From: an uncultured Prevotellaceae bacterium
Lineage (GTDB): Bacteria > Bacteroidota > Bacteroidia > Bacteroidales > Bacteroidaceae
Direction: 5' to 3'
Length of the DNA: 64,000 bases
Assembly (NCBI GenBank): GCA_946415365.1
Contig: CAMKSE010000003.1
Coordinates: 1-64,000, forward strand
Of this stretch, positions 17,149-26,039 are shown one piece after another (the stretch's first letter is position 1; each line of letters opens with the position of its first letter). Below the pieces are notes generated by a model, which was given only the letters and a program-made list of their open reading frames with translations, ran no database searches and was not told the DNA's origin. The position numbers and the translations under genes were made by a program.

Positions 17149-17200
17149 CTTCAGGTAGCGAACGTACTGCTTTACTATTTCTTTGGTCGATGACAGTTGG

Positions 17201-18196
17201 TTAACCGTTCTTTTCTTTGTAGATAAGTTTGTTTGCGCCGCTGGTGATCTTCAGGGCTTCGGGGTGTTCCTTGATGTAGGAATCGATGTGGCGCACGCGC
17301 TTCTGCTCGAAGATCTCTTCGATGGCGATGAGGATGCCCGTCTCTTCGACGTCGCCGAAGCCGTAGTTGATGGCTGTGCCGAAGAGTTTCATCGTCGGCG
17401 ACAGACTCATATAGGCGTTTACCAACGGGGGGATGTTGTAGCCCAGCTTGCGGATCTCGGTGTTCAGGATGCGGTAGTCGCCCTTGAAATCCTGCTCGCA
17501 GAACAGCTTCTCCAGTTCCTTTGGATCGGCCTCAATCTCCAACGGTTTCATAGGCACAATCAGGTTCTCCTTGTCGGCAAAGTGCTTGTGCAGGAAGTAG
17601 AGAATCATGTCACGACCACGGCGAATGTATGAGGGGTACATGGTGAACTTTCCGAAGAAATAGCGAACATTGGGTTTGATCACAGTCAGCGCACCGAGGC
17701 CGTCCCAGAGGTTGTCGAGGGCAAAGAGGCTCTTGGCACCCATGCGAGAACTCTGGTAGGGCAGTGAGACGAACGAGCGTCCGAGTTCGATGGTGTAGGG
17801 GGCGTATTCCTTGAGGAACTTCTCTGAGAAATGGAACATGTGGCTGGTGGCGAGGATGGGCTGTCCCTTGGCGTCCATCTCCCACGCCGTACCCTCGAGA
17901 TAGCGGTAGCCGCCGATGATTTCCTCTGCCTCAGGATTCCAGACGATGAGCTGCTTGTAGCAGTTTGGACAGGTGTCGAACTCGTCGATGTCCATCGACT
18001 TGCCTGTTCCTCCGCCTGCCTCGCGGAAAGCGATCTCACGGAGTCGGCCAATCTCCTTCATCACGTTTGGCGCGTTGTGGGCGGTGATGATATAGATCTC
18101 GTTGTGGCTCTTGTTGGTCATCCGGAGTTGCTTGTCGGGCGTCAACTCACTCTTGAGGACTTCTTTTTCGATGGGTTGGATGATTTCTTGTTCCAT
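17201..18196 (-). CDS. glsB: GNAT-family N-acyltransferase (amino-acid lipid synthesis, GlsB/OlsB-like)
   Basis: 331 residues, related to hemolysin/OlsB-type N-acyltransferases. It includes IGRLREIAFREAGGGTGKSM, EAEEIIGGYRYLEGT and ELGRSFVSLPYQ. In Bacteroides the paired N-acyltransferase and O-acyltransferase genes (glsB, glsA) make N-acyloxyacyl glycine lipids. The adjacent upstream PlsC-like gene fits that pair. The reaction would be N-acylation of glycine with a 3-hydroxy fatty acyl-ACP at the membrane face. A role on another amino acid, such as ornithine, cannot be excluded from sequence. Confidence 0.82.
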   Translation of the reverse strand: MEQEIIQPIEKEVLKSELTPDKQLRMTNKSHNEIYIITAHNAPNVMKEIGRLREIAFREAGGGTGKSMDIDEFDTCPNCYKQLIVWNPEAEEIIGGYRYLEGTAWEMDAKGQPILATSHMFHFSEKFLKEYAPYTIELGRSFVSLPYQSSRMGAKSLFALDNLWDGLGALTVIKPNVRYFFGKFTMYPSYIRRGRDMILYFLHKHFADKENLIVPMKPLEIEADPKELEKLFCEQDFKGDYRILNTEIRKLGYNIPPLVNAYMSLSPTMKLFGTAINYGFGDVEETGILIAIEEIFEQKRVRHIDSYIKEHPEALKITSGANKLIYKEKNG

Positions 18197-18231
18197 TCTT
18201 GTTGGTTGGTGTTGAGTTTAATGATGAGTGT

Positions 18232-19056
18232 TTAGAGTTGATACACTTGTTCTCTTACGAACTGCGCCCACTCCTTCGGACTCTTGCTCTTGTCGAAGGT
18301 CTGCCAGGGGATGGGGCGGCCGATGGTAATGTGAAAAGTCTTGTGAACGTTTTTGTACATCTCGTCAACCAGGAATATCATGGCGAGGTTGAACGGCAGG
18401 AAACGGTCGGAGAAGTTTGCGAGGCGGTAGAAAAAGTTTGAGTTCTGACCGCTGAAGTGGATGGGCACGATATCGCGCTGGTATTCAATGCTTTTCGAGA
18501 CGAAGGTCTTTGTCCAGGGGATGTCGCTGATGACGCCTTTCTTCTTCCGTGAGCAGAGTCCTGCGGGGAACATCAGCATGTGGTTGTCGCTTTTGAATCC
18601 TGTCTCTACCATAGCGGGGAAATTGCGGCTCTGTCCGCCCGTCTTGTTGATGGGTATGCAGACGGGAGCGAGTCCTGGCAAATTCATTAGCAGGTCGTTG
18701 ACGAGGTAACGGAAGCGCCCGTTGTAATGACGGCCGATGATGGCTCCCAGTGCCACACCGTCCTCTCCTCCGAGGGGATGGTTGCTGACGAAGGTATAGA
18801 GGCGTCCGTCATCAGACGATGGCAGGTTTTCCCGACCTTCAATTTCAAGTGTCATATCGAGATAGCGTACACATTCCTCCAGCCATTCTACGCCTACCTT
18901 ATCGCGACTTTCCCAGAGGAAGGCATTCACCTGATCCTGATGGACTATGCGCTTGAGCCAGCTGATGAGCGGTTTGGGAACGAACTTCGCCTTTGCGCCC
19001 ATCTTCGACTTAAGAATCTGTTCGATGTCGATAGTCTTCTCGTTAATTGTTGCCAT
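18232..19056 (-). CDS. glsA: PlsC-like O-acyltransferase (GlsA-like)
   Basis: 274 residues with the lysophospholipid acyltransferase blocks: the motif equivalent to HxxxxD reads SNHPLGGEDGVAL (H followed by D after four residues), then PVCIPINKTGG and FPAGLCSRKKKG. It would esterify the hydroxyl of the N-acyl amino acid made by the downstream partner. The gap to the partner gene is 35 bp and both are leftward, consistent with one operon. There is no signal peptide; a peripheral inner-membrane location is expected. Confidence 0.82.
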   Translation of the reverse strand: MATINEKTIDIEQILKSKMGAKAKFVPKPLISWLKRIVHQDQVNAFLWESRDKVGVEWLEECVRYLDMTLEIEGRENLPSSDDGRLYTFVSNHPLGGEDGVALGAIIGRHYNGRFRYLVNDLLMNLPGLAPVCIPINKTGGQSRNFPAMVETGFKSDNHMLMFPAGLCSRKKKGVISDIPWTKTFVSKSIEYQRDIVPIHFSGQNSNFFYRLANFSDRFLPFNLAMIFLVDEMYKNVHKTFHITIGRPIPWQTFDKSKSPKEWAQFVREQVYQL

Positions 19057-19082
19057 TTTGCTTTGTTATTGCTAACAACGTG

Positions 19083-19090
19083 CAAAAATA
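19083..19090 (-). promoter_or_regulatory. glsA promoter -7 box
   Basis: Minus strand TATTTTTG, matching TAnnTTTG, 26 bp before the glsA ATG. It diverges from the mraZ promoter across about 150 bp. Confidence 0.55.
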
Positions 19091-19200
19091 GCACATTTCT
19101 TTCAATTGTGAGCAAAAAATGAAGAAAAATTAATTATTTGAACGTTTTTTGTGCATAAAAAGGCCTCAAATCAATAAAATAAAGTTAAAATCGAAAAAAA

Positions 19201-19226
19201 GTGGGGAAAAGTGGCTTGAAGTGGGG
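19201..19226 (+). promoter_or_regulatory. MraZ operator (three GTGG repeats at 10-bp spacing)
   Basis: GTGGGG at 19201, GTGGC at 19211 and GTGGGG at 19221 recur exactly every 10 bp, each preceded by AA(A)A. MraZ is known to bind direct repeats of this kind (TGGGN or AAAGTG-type, about 10-bp pitch) in front of its own operon. The array ends 9 bp before the -7 box at 19236, so bound MraZ would cover the -33 region. Confidence 0.82.
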
Positions 19227-19235
19227 AAAAATGAT

Positions 19236-19243
19236 TAACTTTG
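19236..19243 (+). promoter_or_regulatory. dcw cluster promoter -7 box
   Basis: TAACTTTG on the plus strand, 28 bp before the mraZ ATG and just downstream of the MraZ repeats. Confidence 0.7.
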
Positions 19244-19271
19244 TTGCCGAATCTATTAAAATGATGTTCGG

Positions 19272-19730
19272 ATGCGTTTTTTAGGTAATATATTGGCTAA
19301 GACTGACGCCAAGGGAAGGGCTTTCCTACCCTCCGTCTTCCGCAAGGTGCTTCAGGCATCTGGCGAGGAGACTCTGGTGTTGAGGAAGGACGTGTTCCAG
19401 TCGTGTCTGGTGCTTTATCCTGAGAGCGTATGGAATGAGCGTCTGGACATGCTGAAGTCACAGTTGCGTCAGTGGAAGCCCGTGCATCAGCAGATGTTCC
19501 GTCAGTTTGTGTCGGAGGCAGAGGTGGTGACACTCGACGGCAACGGCCGTTTCCTGATCTCCAAGCGTCTGCAGCGTGTGGCCGGCATCAGTCAGGACAT
19601 ACAGTTCATCGGCATGGACGACACGATAGAGATATGGTCGCCTGACGATCTGCAGAAGACATTGCGTCCGGAGGATGAGTTCGGAAAACAATTTGAGAAC
19701 ATCATGAACGGGGAAGAAGTTTGTTTGTAG
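19272..19730 (+). CDS. mraZ: Transcriptional regulator MraZ
   Basis: 152 residues, with two SpoVT/AbrB-like MraZ repeats: N-terminal LAKTDAKGRAFLPSVFRKVL and C-terminal VVTLDGNGRFLISKRLQRVA. It represses the division and wall cluster it heads by binding direct repeats in the promoter, and a matching array lies at 19201-19226. rsmH follows after 9 bp. The K/R-rich DxxGR-type DNA-contact motif is kept in both repeats. Confidence 0.96.
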   Translation: MRFLGNILAKTDAKGRAFLPSVFRKVLQASGEETLVLRKDVFQSCLVLYPESVWNERLDMLKSQLRQWKPVHQQMFRQFVSEAEVVTLDGNGRFLISKRLQRVAGISQDIQFIGMDDTIEIWSPDDLQKTLRPEDEFGKQFENIMNGEEVCL

Positions 19731-19739
19731 TTTACGATA

Positions 19740-20651
19740 ATGATAAAGGCGGAGGGTTACCACGTTCCAGTGCTCCTGGAGGAGAGTGTTGACGGGCTTG
19801 ACATCAAGCCCGGCGGCATTTATTTGGACGTGACTTTCGGTGGCGGCGGACATAGCAAAGAGATTCTCAGACGCTTGGACGCAGAGGGCCGGCTCTTCGG
19901 CTTCGACCAGGACGAGGATGCGGAAAAGAACATCGTTGACGATGAGCGATTCACGTTCGTCAGGAGCAATTTCCGCTATCTTAAAAACTGGATGCGTTAT
20001 TACGGTGTGGAGCAGATTGACGGTCTGCTGGCAGACCTTGGTGTATCGAGCCATCATTTCGATGATGAGACGCGCGGCTTCTCCTTCCGTTTCGATGCTC
20101 CACTGGATATGAGGATGAACAAACGTGATGGCAAGACGGCAGCCGATGTGCTGAACGACTATAGTGAGGAACAGCTGTCAGACATCTTCTATATATATGG
20201 TGAGTTGAAGAACGCCCGCAGGATAGCTGCAGCCATTGTGCAAGCCCGTAGCGAGAAGCGCCTCGAGACCACAGGCGACCTGATGAAGACAACTGAGAAG
20301 TGTTTTCAGCGTGAAAGGGAGAAGAAAGAAATGGCGAAGATGTTCCAGGCACTCCGTATAGAGGTGAACCATGAGATGGACGCCTTGAAAGATATGCTCT
20401 ACGCTGCCTGTGATTTGCTGAGAGAAGGCGGACACTTGTCGGTCATTACCTACCACTCCTTGGAGGACCGTATGGTGAAGAACATGATGAAAGCTGGCAA
20501 CGTGGAGGGTAAGGTAGAGCAGGACTTCTTCGGACGCACGGATTCGCCTTTGCGTCAGATAGGCAGTAAGGTGATTGTGCCGAGTGAGGAGGAGCAGCAG
20601 CGGAATCCCCGTAGCAGGAGTGCAAAGCTGAGAATTGCAGAGAGAATATGA
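19740..20651 (+). CDS. rsmH: 16S rRNA m4C1402 methyltransferase RsmH
   Basis: 303 residues. The SAM-binding motif is YLDVTFGGGGHSKEIL, followed by the MraW signatures GLLADLGVSSHHFDD, GFSFR and PLDMRMN. The late conserved LSVITYHSLEDRMVK is also present. It N4-methylates C1402 in the 16S rRNA P-site. It is second in the dcw cluster, and its 3' end overlaps the ftsL start by 4 bp. Confidence 0.97.
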   Translation: MIKAEGYHVPVLLEESVDGLDIKPGGIYLDVTFGGGGHSKEILRRLDAEGRLFGFDQDEDAEKNIVDDERFTFVRSNFRYLKNWMRYYGVEQIDGLLADLGVSSHHFDDETRGFSFRFDAPLDMRMNKRDGKTAADVLNDYSEEQLSDIFYIYGELKNARRIAAAIVQARSEKRLETTGDLMKTTEKCFQREREKKEMAKMFQALRIEVNHEMDALKDMLYAACDLLREGGHLSVITYHSLEDRMVKNMMKAGNVEGKVEQDFFGRTDSPLRQIGSKVIVPSEEEQQRNPRSRSAKLRIAERI

Positions 20652-21121
20652 AGAAAGAAGATATAGAACTGGAGATGCAGGAGACCGTGGTGGAGGAGCC
20701 TGCCATTCAGAAGGCTGAGGCTGAGGAGTTGAAGTCGCAGGCTAAGAAGACCATAGAGATTATCAAAGAGCAGGCCAGGGAGGAAGATCCGAAGCTGACC
20801 TCAGCGGTAACACTACGCTCGATACTCGGTGGCGACTTTCTGACTGCCGCGATGGTGCGCCGTCAGATATGGCTGTTCGTGCTGATGGTCATCTTCACCG
20901 TGGTCTATGTAGCCTTCAGATACCAGTGCCAGCAGGATATGATTGCTATCGACAAGCTGGAGAAGGAAGTGCTCGACGCCAAGTACAGGGCCCTGTCTTG
21001 TTCAAGCACGCTGACGGAGAAGTGCCGTGAGAGCCATGTGCTCAAGGCGCTGAAGCAGAATAAGGACAGTCTGCTGCATGTGCCAACCCTGCCACCTTAT
21101 ATAATTAATGTACCTGAATAG
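20648..21121 (+). CDS. ftsL: FtsL-like division protein
   Basis: 157 residues: an acidic cytoplasmic N-terminus of about 70 residues, one membrane span (QIWLFVLMVIFTVVYVAF), and a short periplasmic coiled-coil-like segment (QQDMIAIDKLEKEVLDAKYR). It corresponds to the Bacteroidota FtsL/FtsB-type protein that links FtsQ to FtsW-FtsI. It overlaps rsmH by 4 bp and precedes ftsI by 12 bp. Assignment rests mainly on topology and position because FtsL diverges fast. Confidence 0.82.
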   Translation: MKKEDIELEMQETVVEEPAIQKAEAEELKSQAKKTIEIIKEQAREEDPKLTSAVTLRSILGGDFLTAAMVRRQIWLFVLMVIFTVVYVAFRYQCQQDMIAIDKLEKEVLDAKYRALSCSSTLTEKCRESHVLKALKQNKDSLLHVPTLPPYIINVPE

Positions 21122-21133
21122 AGAAGACGGAAG

Positions 21134-23254
21134 ATGAGTAAGTTCAGAAACGACAAAGTGATGCCTCGCTACTTCGCCATCGCGTTGATACTGACGCTGA
21201 CGGGTTTTGCCATTATAGGTAAGGCCATGTATATCATGACCGCCAAGAAACAGTATTGGACAGAGGTAGCCTCACGTCTGAAACGTGACAGCGTGAGCGT
21301 GAAGCCAGGCCGTGGCAATATACTGAGTTGTGACGGACAGTTGATGGCCAGCAGTATACCCGAGTATAAGGTGTTTGTGGATTTCCAGGCAGGTACTAAT
21401 GACACCACTGGCATCCACCGTCGAGATTCTATCTGGGCGGAGAAGATCGACAGCATCTGCGACGGACTGAACAAGATATTCCCCAAGAAGTCGGCTGCGG
21501 AGTTCAAGGCCCATCTGCTTGAGGGCAAGCACAAGGTCCAGAAGAACGGCACTATAGGTGCCCGCCACTGGGCTGTATGGCCGAAACGTATAGACTATAA
21601 CACGTTCTGCGAGGTGCGCCAGTTGCCCATCTTCCGTGAGGGCATATACAAGGGCGGCTTCCACTGGGAAGAATATAATGCCCGCCGCAAGCCCTTCACC
21701 ACACTCGCTACGCGTACTATTGGAGATATGTTTGGAGCCAAGGACAGCGCTAAGAACGGGCTGGAACTGGCCTTTGACAAGGAGTTGCGCGGCACTAACG
21801 GCCTGATGCACCGCAGAAAGGTCTTGAACAAGTATATGGACATACCCGTGCTCAACCCCATTGACGGCGCAGATATAGTGACCACTATTGATGTAGGCAT
21901 GCAGGATTTGGCGGAGCAGGCTCTCATCGACGAGCTGAAAGATCCGCAGGTGCATGGTGAGATGGGTGTGGCCATACTCATGGAGGTGAAGACGGGTGAC
22001 GTGAAAGCCATCGTGAATATGCAGCGTGCTGCCGACGGTGAATACTACGAGATGGTGAACAATGCCATCAGTTATCGCTGTGAGCCAGGATCGGTGTTCA
22101 AGGTCGCTTCATTCCTCGTGGCCCTCGACGACGGAGTAGTGGATACCTCATTCACGATTCCGACAGGCTGTGGAGTAATGGAGATGCATGGTCGTACGAT
22201 GAAGGACCATAATTGGCGTAAGAGTGGCTATGGCACCATCAACGTGGCAAGAGCCCTGGAGGTTAGTTCGAATATCGGAGTGAGTTATGTCATTGACAAG
22301 TTCTACGGCTCCAATCCCACGAAATATGTGCAGGGACTCTACAGGGTAGGTATCCATGAGGATCTGAAGCTTCCCATCCTAGGTTATCATCCTCCCTATA
22401 TCCGAATGCCAGACACGAAGACCACCGACAGAGCCAAGTATTGGAGTAAGACCACGCTGCCCTGGATGAGTATCGGTTACGAGACACAGATTGCTCCTAT
22501 CAATACCGTGGCATTTTATAATGCCATTGCTAACGATGGTAAGATGATGCAGCCCCGTTTTGTGAAACAACTGATGAAGAACGGTGAGGTCATCAAGGAA
22601 TACGAGCCTGTAGTGCTGAAGGAATGCATCGCCAAGCCCCAGGCCATCAAGACCATGCAGACCATTTTGGAGCATGTGGTAAGCCAAGGTCTGGGAAAGA
22701 AGGCTGGCTCGAGGTCGTTTAAGGTGGCGGGAAAGACTGGAACGGCGCAGGTGGCTGACCAACATGGCAGTTACCACTCGGGCATCACTCGCTACTGGCT
22801 GTCATTTTGTGGTTATTTCCCTGCCGATAATCCCCGCTACACATGCATCGTGTGTATTAAGAAGTCGGGACTGCCCGCCTCGGGTGGTGGTATGAGTGGT
22901 GTGGTATTCCACCGAATCGCTGAGGGTGTGATGGCCAAAAACCTGAAACTGAGTGTTGAGGATGCCCGTGACGAGTATTCCAGTTTCACGCCAGATGTAA
23001 AGAGTGGCAATGCTGATGCAGCAAGCTACGTGATGAGCAGTCTGGGAGTGAAGGGCCAGAATCCCGGTCAGGAGATAACAGCCAGAGGTGTCGTGCCGAG
23101 TCTTATTGGTATGGGAGCCCGTGATGCTGTTTACCAGTTGGAGAGCCGGGGAATAAAGGCAAGGGTAAGGGGCCGTGGTAAGGTGAAGTCACAGAGCATC
23201 TACTCGGGTACTGCTGTACGACAGGGAATGGTGTGTGAGCTAATATTGGAATGA
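21134..23254 (+). CDS. ftsI: Division transpeptidase FtsI (PBP3) with PASTA domain
   Basis: 706 residues: an N-terminal membrane anchor (about 12-34), a dimerisation/pedestal domain, and a transpeptidase domain with S320-V-F-K323 (active serine), S378-S-N380 and K534-T-G-T537. One C-terminal PASTA domain follows ([19 protein letters not shown]). It crosslinks septal peptidoglycan with FtsW as partner. murE starts one base after its TGA. The single terminal PASTA is typical of Bacteroidota FtsI/SpoVD-like proteins. Confidence 0.96.
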   Translation: MSKFRNDKVMPRYFAIALILTLTGFAIIGKAMYIMTAKKQYWTEVASRLKRDSVSVKPGRGNILSCDGQLMASSIPEYKVFVDFQAGTNDTTGIHRRDSIWAEKIDSICDGLNKIFPKKSAAEFKAHLLEGKHKVQKNGTIGARHWAVWPKRIDYNTFCEVRQLPIFREGIYKGGFHWEEYNARRKPFTTLATRTIGDMFGAKDSAKNGLELAFDKELRGTNGLMHRRKVLNKYMDIPVLNPIDGADIVTTIDVGMQDLAEQALIDELKDPQVHGEMGVAILMEVKTGDVKAIVNMQRAADGEYYEMVNNAISYRCEPGSVFKVASFLVALDDGVVDTSFTIPTGCGVMEMHGRTMKDHNWRKSGYGTINVARALEVSSNIGVSYVIDKFYGSNPTKYVQGLYRVGIHEDLKLPILGYHPPYIRMPDTKTTDRAKYWSKTTLPWMSIGYETQIAPINTVAFYNAIANDGKMMQPRFVKQLMKNGEVIKEYEPVVLKECIAKPQAIKTMQTILEHVVSQGLGKKAGSRSFKVAGKTGTAQVADQHGSYHSGITRYWLSFCGYFPADNPRYTCIVCIKKSGLPASGGGMSGVVFHRIAEGVMAKNLKLSVEDARDEYSSFTPDVKSGNADAASYVMSSLGVKGQNPGQEITARGVVPSLIGMGARDAVYQLESRGIKARVRGRGKVKSQSIYSGTAVRQGMVCELILE

Positions 23255-23255
23255 T

Positions 23256-24707
23256 ATGAGACTGAAGGAACTATTAAAGAATGTAGAGGTGTTCAATGTC
23301 CTCGGTGATACCGACATCGAGATTACGGGCGTAAACATTGATTCCCGCCGTATTGAGGCAGGACATCTGTTTGTGGCTGTGCCTGGCACGGTGACCGACG
23401 GTCACAAGTTTATCCCCAAGGCCATAGAGCAGGGTGCTGCAGCCGTCTTGTGCGAATACTTCCCTAACAAAAGGGAATCAGGCGTTACCTATGTGGCAGT
23501 GGAATCAACCGAAGACTGGGTAGGCGAAGTGGCAACTCAGTTCTATGGTGATCCTTCCAGAAAACTGAAGCTGGTGGGTGTCACAGGCACTAATGGCAAG
23601 ACCACCATCGCCACATTGTTATATAATATGTTCAGGAAGTTCGGCCATAAGTGTGGACTTCTCTCCACTGTCTGTAACTATATCGAGGACGAGCCCATCC
23701 CCACGGACCATACCACGCCTGACCCTATAGAACTGAACAGTCTGCTGGCCAGGATGGTGGATGCCGGATGCGAGTATGCCTTTATGGAGTGCTCGAGCCA
23801 CGCCATCGCACAGAAGCGTATCGGTGGACTCCGTTTCGAGGGTGGCCTCTTTACGAATCTCACCCGTGACCATCTGGACTATCACAAGACGTTCGAGAAC
23901 TATCGCGACGCCAAGAAAGCCTTCTTCGACGGACTGGATAAGGACGCCTTTGTCATCACCAATGCCGACGATAAGAACGGCTTGTTCATGGTCCAGAACA
24001 CGAAGGCGCAGGTTAAGACTTATTCTACCCGTACGATGGCCGACTTCAAGGCTAAGATCATCGAGTGCCATTTCGAAGGAATGTATCTCGACATCAATGG
24101 CAAGGAGGTAGGGGTGCAGTTCATAGGGAAATTCAATGTGAGCAACCTGCTTGCCGTGTATGGTGCTGCAGTCATGCTCGGTAAGAAGCCTGAGGACATC
24201 CTGGTCATACTGAGTACCCTCAAGAGTGTGAACGGACGTCTGGAGCCTATCCGCTCTTCGGAGGGCTATACGGCTATCGTGGACTATGCCCATACCCCTG
24301 ATGCTCTGGAGAATGTGCTGAATGCCATCCACGAGGTGCTTGACGGCAAAGGTAAGGTTATTACCGTCTGTGGAGCAGGTGGTAACCGTGACAAGGGCAA
24401 GCGTCCGCTCATGGCACAGGAAGCCGTGAAGCATAGCGACAGGGTGATCATTACTTCCGACAATCCCCGCTTTGAGGAGCCGCAGGACATCATTAATGAT
24501 ATGCTGGCAGGGCTTGATGCCCGTCAGATGAAGAAAGTGATCAGCATCGTAGACCGTCGTGAGGCTATTCGTACGGCCTGTATGATGGCAGAGAAAGGAG
24601 ATGTGATCCTCATTGCCGGTAAGGGCCATGAGGACTATCAGGAGATTCAGGGTGTGAAGCACCATTTCGATGATAAAGAGGTGGTGAAAGAGATCTTCTC
24701 AAAATAA
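23256..24707 (+). CDS. murE: UDP-MurNAc-L-Ala-D-Glu:diaminopimelate ligase
   Basis: 483 residues, Mur ligase fold in three domains. It carries P-loop [34 protein letters not shown] and the ligase signature [14 protein letters not shown]. The substrate-selecting loop reads SDNPRFEEP; the DNPR motif indicates meso-diaminopimelate rather than lysine. The TAA stop is the first part of a CGTTATNN-family repeat that fills the spacer to mraY. Confidence 0.97.
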   Translation: MRLKELLKNVEVFNVLGDTDIEITGVNIDSRRIEAGHLFVAVPGTVTDGHKFIPKAIEQGAAAVLCEYFPNKRESGVTYVAVESTEDWVGEVATQFYGDPSRKLKLVGVTGTNGKTTIATLLYNMFRKFGHKCGLLSTVCNYIEDEPIPTDHTTPDPIELNSLLARMVDAGCEYAFMECSSHAIAQKRIGGLRFEGGLFTNLTRDHLDYHKTFENYRDAKKAFFDGLDKDAFVITNADDKNGLFMVQNTKAQVKTYSTRTMADFKAKIIECHFEGMYLDINGKEVGVQFIGKFNVSNLLAVYGAAVMLGKKPEDILVILSTLKSVNGRLEPIRSSEGYTAIVDYAHTPDALENVLNAIHEVLDGKGKVITVCGAGGNRDKGKRPLMAQEAVKHSDRVIITSDNPRFEEPQDIINDMLAGLDARQMKKVISIVDRREAIRTACMMAEKGDVILIAGKGHEDYQEIQGVKHHFDDKEVVKEIFSK

Positions 24708-24735
24708 CGATATAACGTCATAACGAAATAACGAC
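24704..24735. repeat. CGTTATNN-family octamer repeat, four units
   Basis: ATAACGNN recurs with CG at 24708, 24716, 24724 and 24732, exactly 8 bp apart. The first unit contains the murE stop codon and the last ends 3 bp before the mraY ATG, so it spans the likely ribosome-binding region of mraY. Confidence 0.9.
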
Positions 24736-24738
24736 ATT

Positions 24739-26010
24739 ATGCTGTACTATTTCTTCCGTTTACTTGACCAATATGATATTCCAGGATCGCACATGTGGTC
24801 CTATATCTCTTTCCGTGCCCTCCTGACGCTGATCCTTGCCCTGTTGATCTCCGCATGGTTTGGTGAGAGGTTTATCAGGTGGATGAAGCGCAGGAAGATA
24901 TTCGAGACAGAACGCGATCCGAGCATTGATCCGTTTGGTGTGGAGAAGAAAGGTGTACCTACGATGGGAGGTATTATCATCATCGTGAGCATCCTCGTGC
25001 CAGTGCTCTTGTTGTCTCGTATCAGGAACATCTATATCATCCTGATGATCATTACTACCATCTGGCTGGGATTCCTGGGATTCCTCGATGACTATATTAA
25101 GATATTCCGTCGCAACAAAGACGGCCTGAAAGGTAAATGGAAGATTGTGGGACAGGTGAGTATCGGCTTTATCGTAGGTCTGACGCTCTGGCTGAGCCCT
25201 GACGCCGTGGTGCGTGAGAACATAAACGTTCAGCAGCAGAATCAAGAGATAGTGGTGAAGCACAAGAAGGAGGCGGTGAAGTCGCTGCACACAACCATAC
25301 CGTTTATTAAGAACCATAACCTGAATTACTCGGATGTTATGAGTTTCCTGGGTGATAATAAAGTGGCTGCAGGCTGGGTGTTGTTCGTGTTTATGACCAT
25401 CCTCGTTGTGACAGCTGTCAGCAATGGTGCCAATCTGAATGATGGCATGGACGGCATGTGTGCAGGCAACTCTGCCATCATTGGTGTGGCGTTGGGAATC
25501 CTTGCCTACGTGTCGTCACACATAGGTTATGCCTCCTATTTCGACATCATGTACATTCCCCATTCCGAGGAATTGGTGGTGTTCCTCTGTGCCTTCATAG
25601 GAGCAATGATAGGTTTCCTTTGGTACAATGCTTTCCCGGCTCAAGTGTTCATGGGTGATACTGGGTCGCTGACCATCGGAGGTATCATCGGCGTATGTGC
25701 CGTCATCATCCATAAGGAGCTGTTGCTACCCATCCTCTGTGGCATCTTCTTCGTGGAAAGCCTGAGTGTAATCATACAGACACAGTGGTTTAAGATTCAG
25801 AAAAAGAAGGGCAGGAGGGTGCGTGTATTCCGTGCCACACCTATCCATGATAATTTCCGCAAGCTCGACTCACAGTTGGATGCTACCAGTAGGTATATCT
25901 TGAAAGGATGGCCTCACAGACCATTCCATGAGTCGAAGATTACGATACGTTTTTGGATTGTCAGCATCATTCTGGCAGCCCTGACGATCATTACTCTCAA
26001 GATGAGGTAG
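24739..26010 (+). CDS. mraY: Phospho-MurNAc-pentapeptide transferase
   Basis: 423 residues, an integral membrane enzyme that makes lipid I on undecaprenyl phosphate. The motifs are GVEKKGVPTMGGIIII, LGFLDDYIKIFRRNKDGL, NLNDGMDGMCAGN and FMGDTGSLTIGG, with HDNFRK near the end. It is longer than the E. coli enzyme (360) because of a charged insertion of about 60 residues around 155-215 (INVQQQNQEIVVKHKKEAVK), common in Bacteroidota. The spacers on both sides are short tandem repeats of different families. Confidence 0.97.
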   Translation: MLYYFFRLLDQYDIPGSHMWSYISFRALLTLILALLISAWFGERFIRWMKRRKIFETERDPSIDPFGVEKKGVPTMGGIIIIVSILVPVLLLSRIRNIYIILMIITTIWLGFLGFLDDYIKIFRRNKDGLKGKWKIVGQVSIGFIVGLTLWLSPDAVVRENINVQQQNQEIVVKHKKEAVKSLHTTIPFIKNHNLNYSDVMSFLGDNKVAAGWVLFVFMTILVVTAVSNGANLNDGMDGMCAGNSAIIGVALGILAYVSSHIGYASYFDIMYIPHSEELVVFLCAFIGAMIGFLWYNAFPAQVFMGDTGSLTIGGIIGVCAVIIHKELLLPILCGIFFVESLSVIIQTQWFKIQKKKGRRVRVFRATPIHDNFRKLDSQLDATSRYILKGWPHRPFHESKITIRFWIVSIILAALTIITLKMR

Positions 26011-26017
26011 TATATTG

Positions 26018-26038
26018 GTTTAAAGTTTACGGTTTACA
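26018..26038. repeat. GTTTANN heptamer repeat, three units
   Basis: GTTTAAA, GTTTACG and GTTTACA at 26018, 26025 and 26032, ending one base before the murD ATG. Confidence 0.8.
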
Positions 26039-26039
26039 G

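Noticed and set aside
23619..24665. Long open frame (348 codons) on the minus strand across murE
   Set aside because: Antisense shadow of murE; His/Leu/Thr-rich translation without any domain signature.
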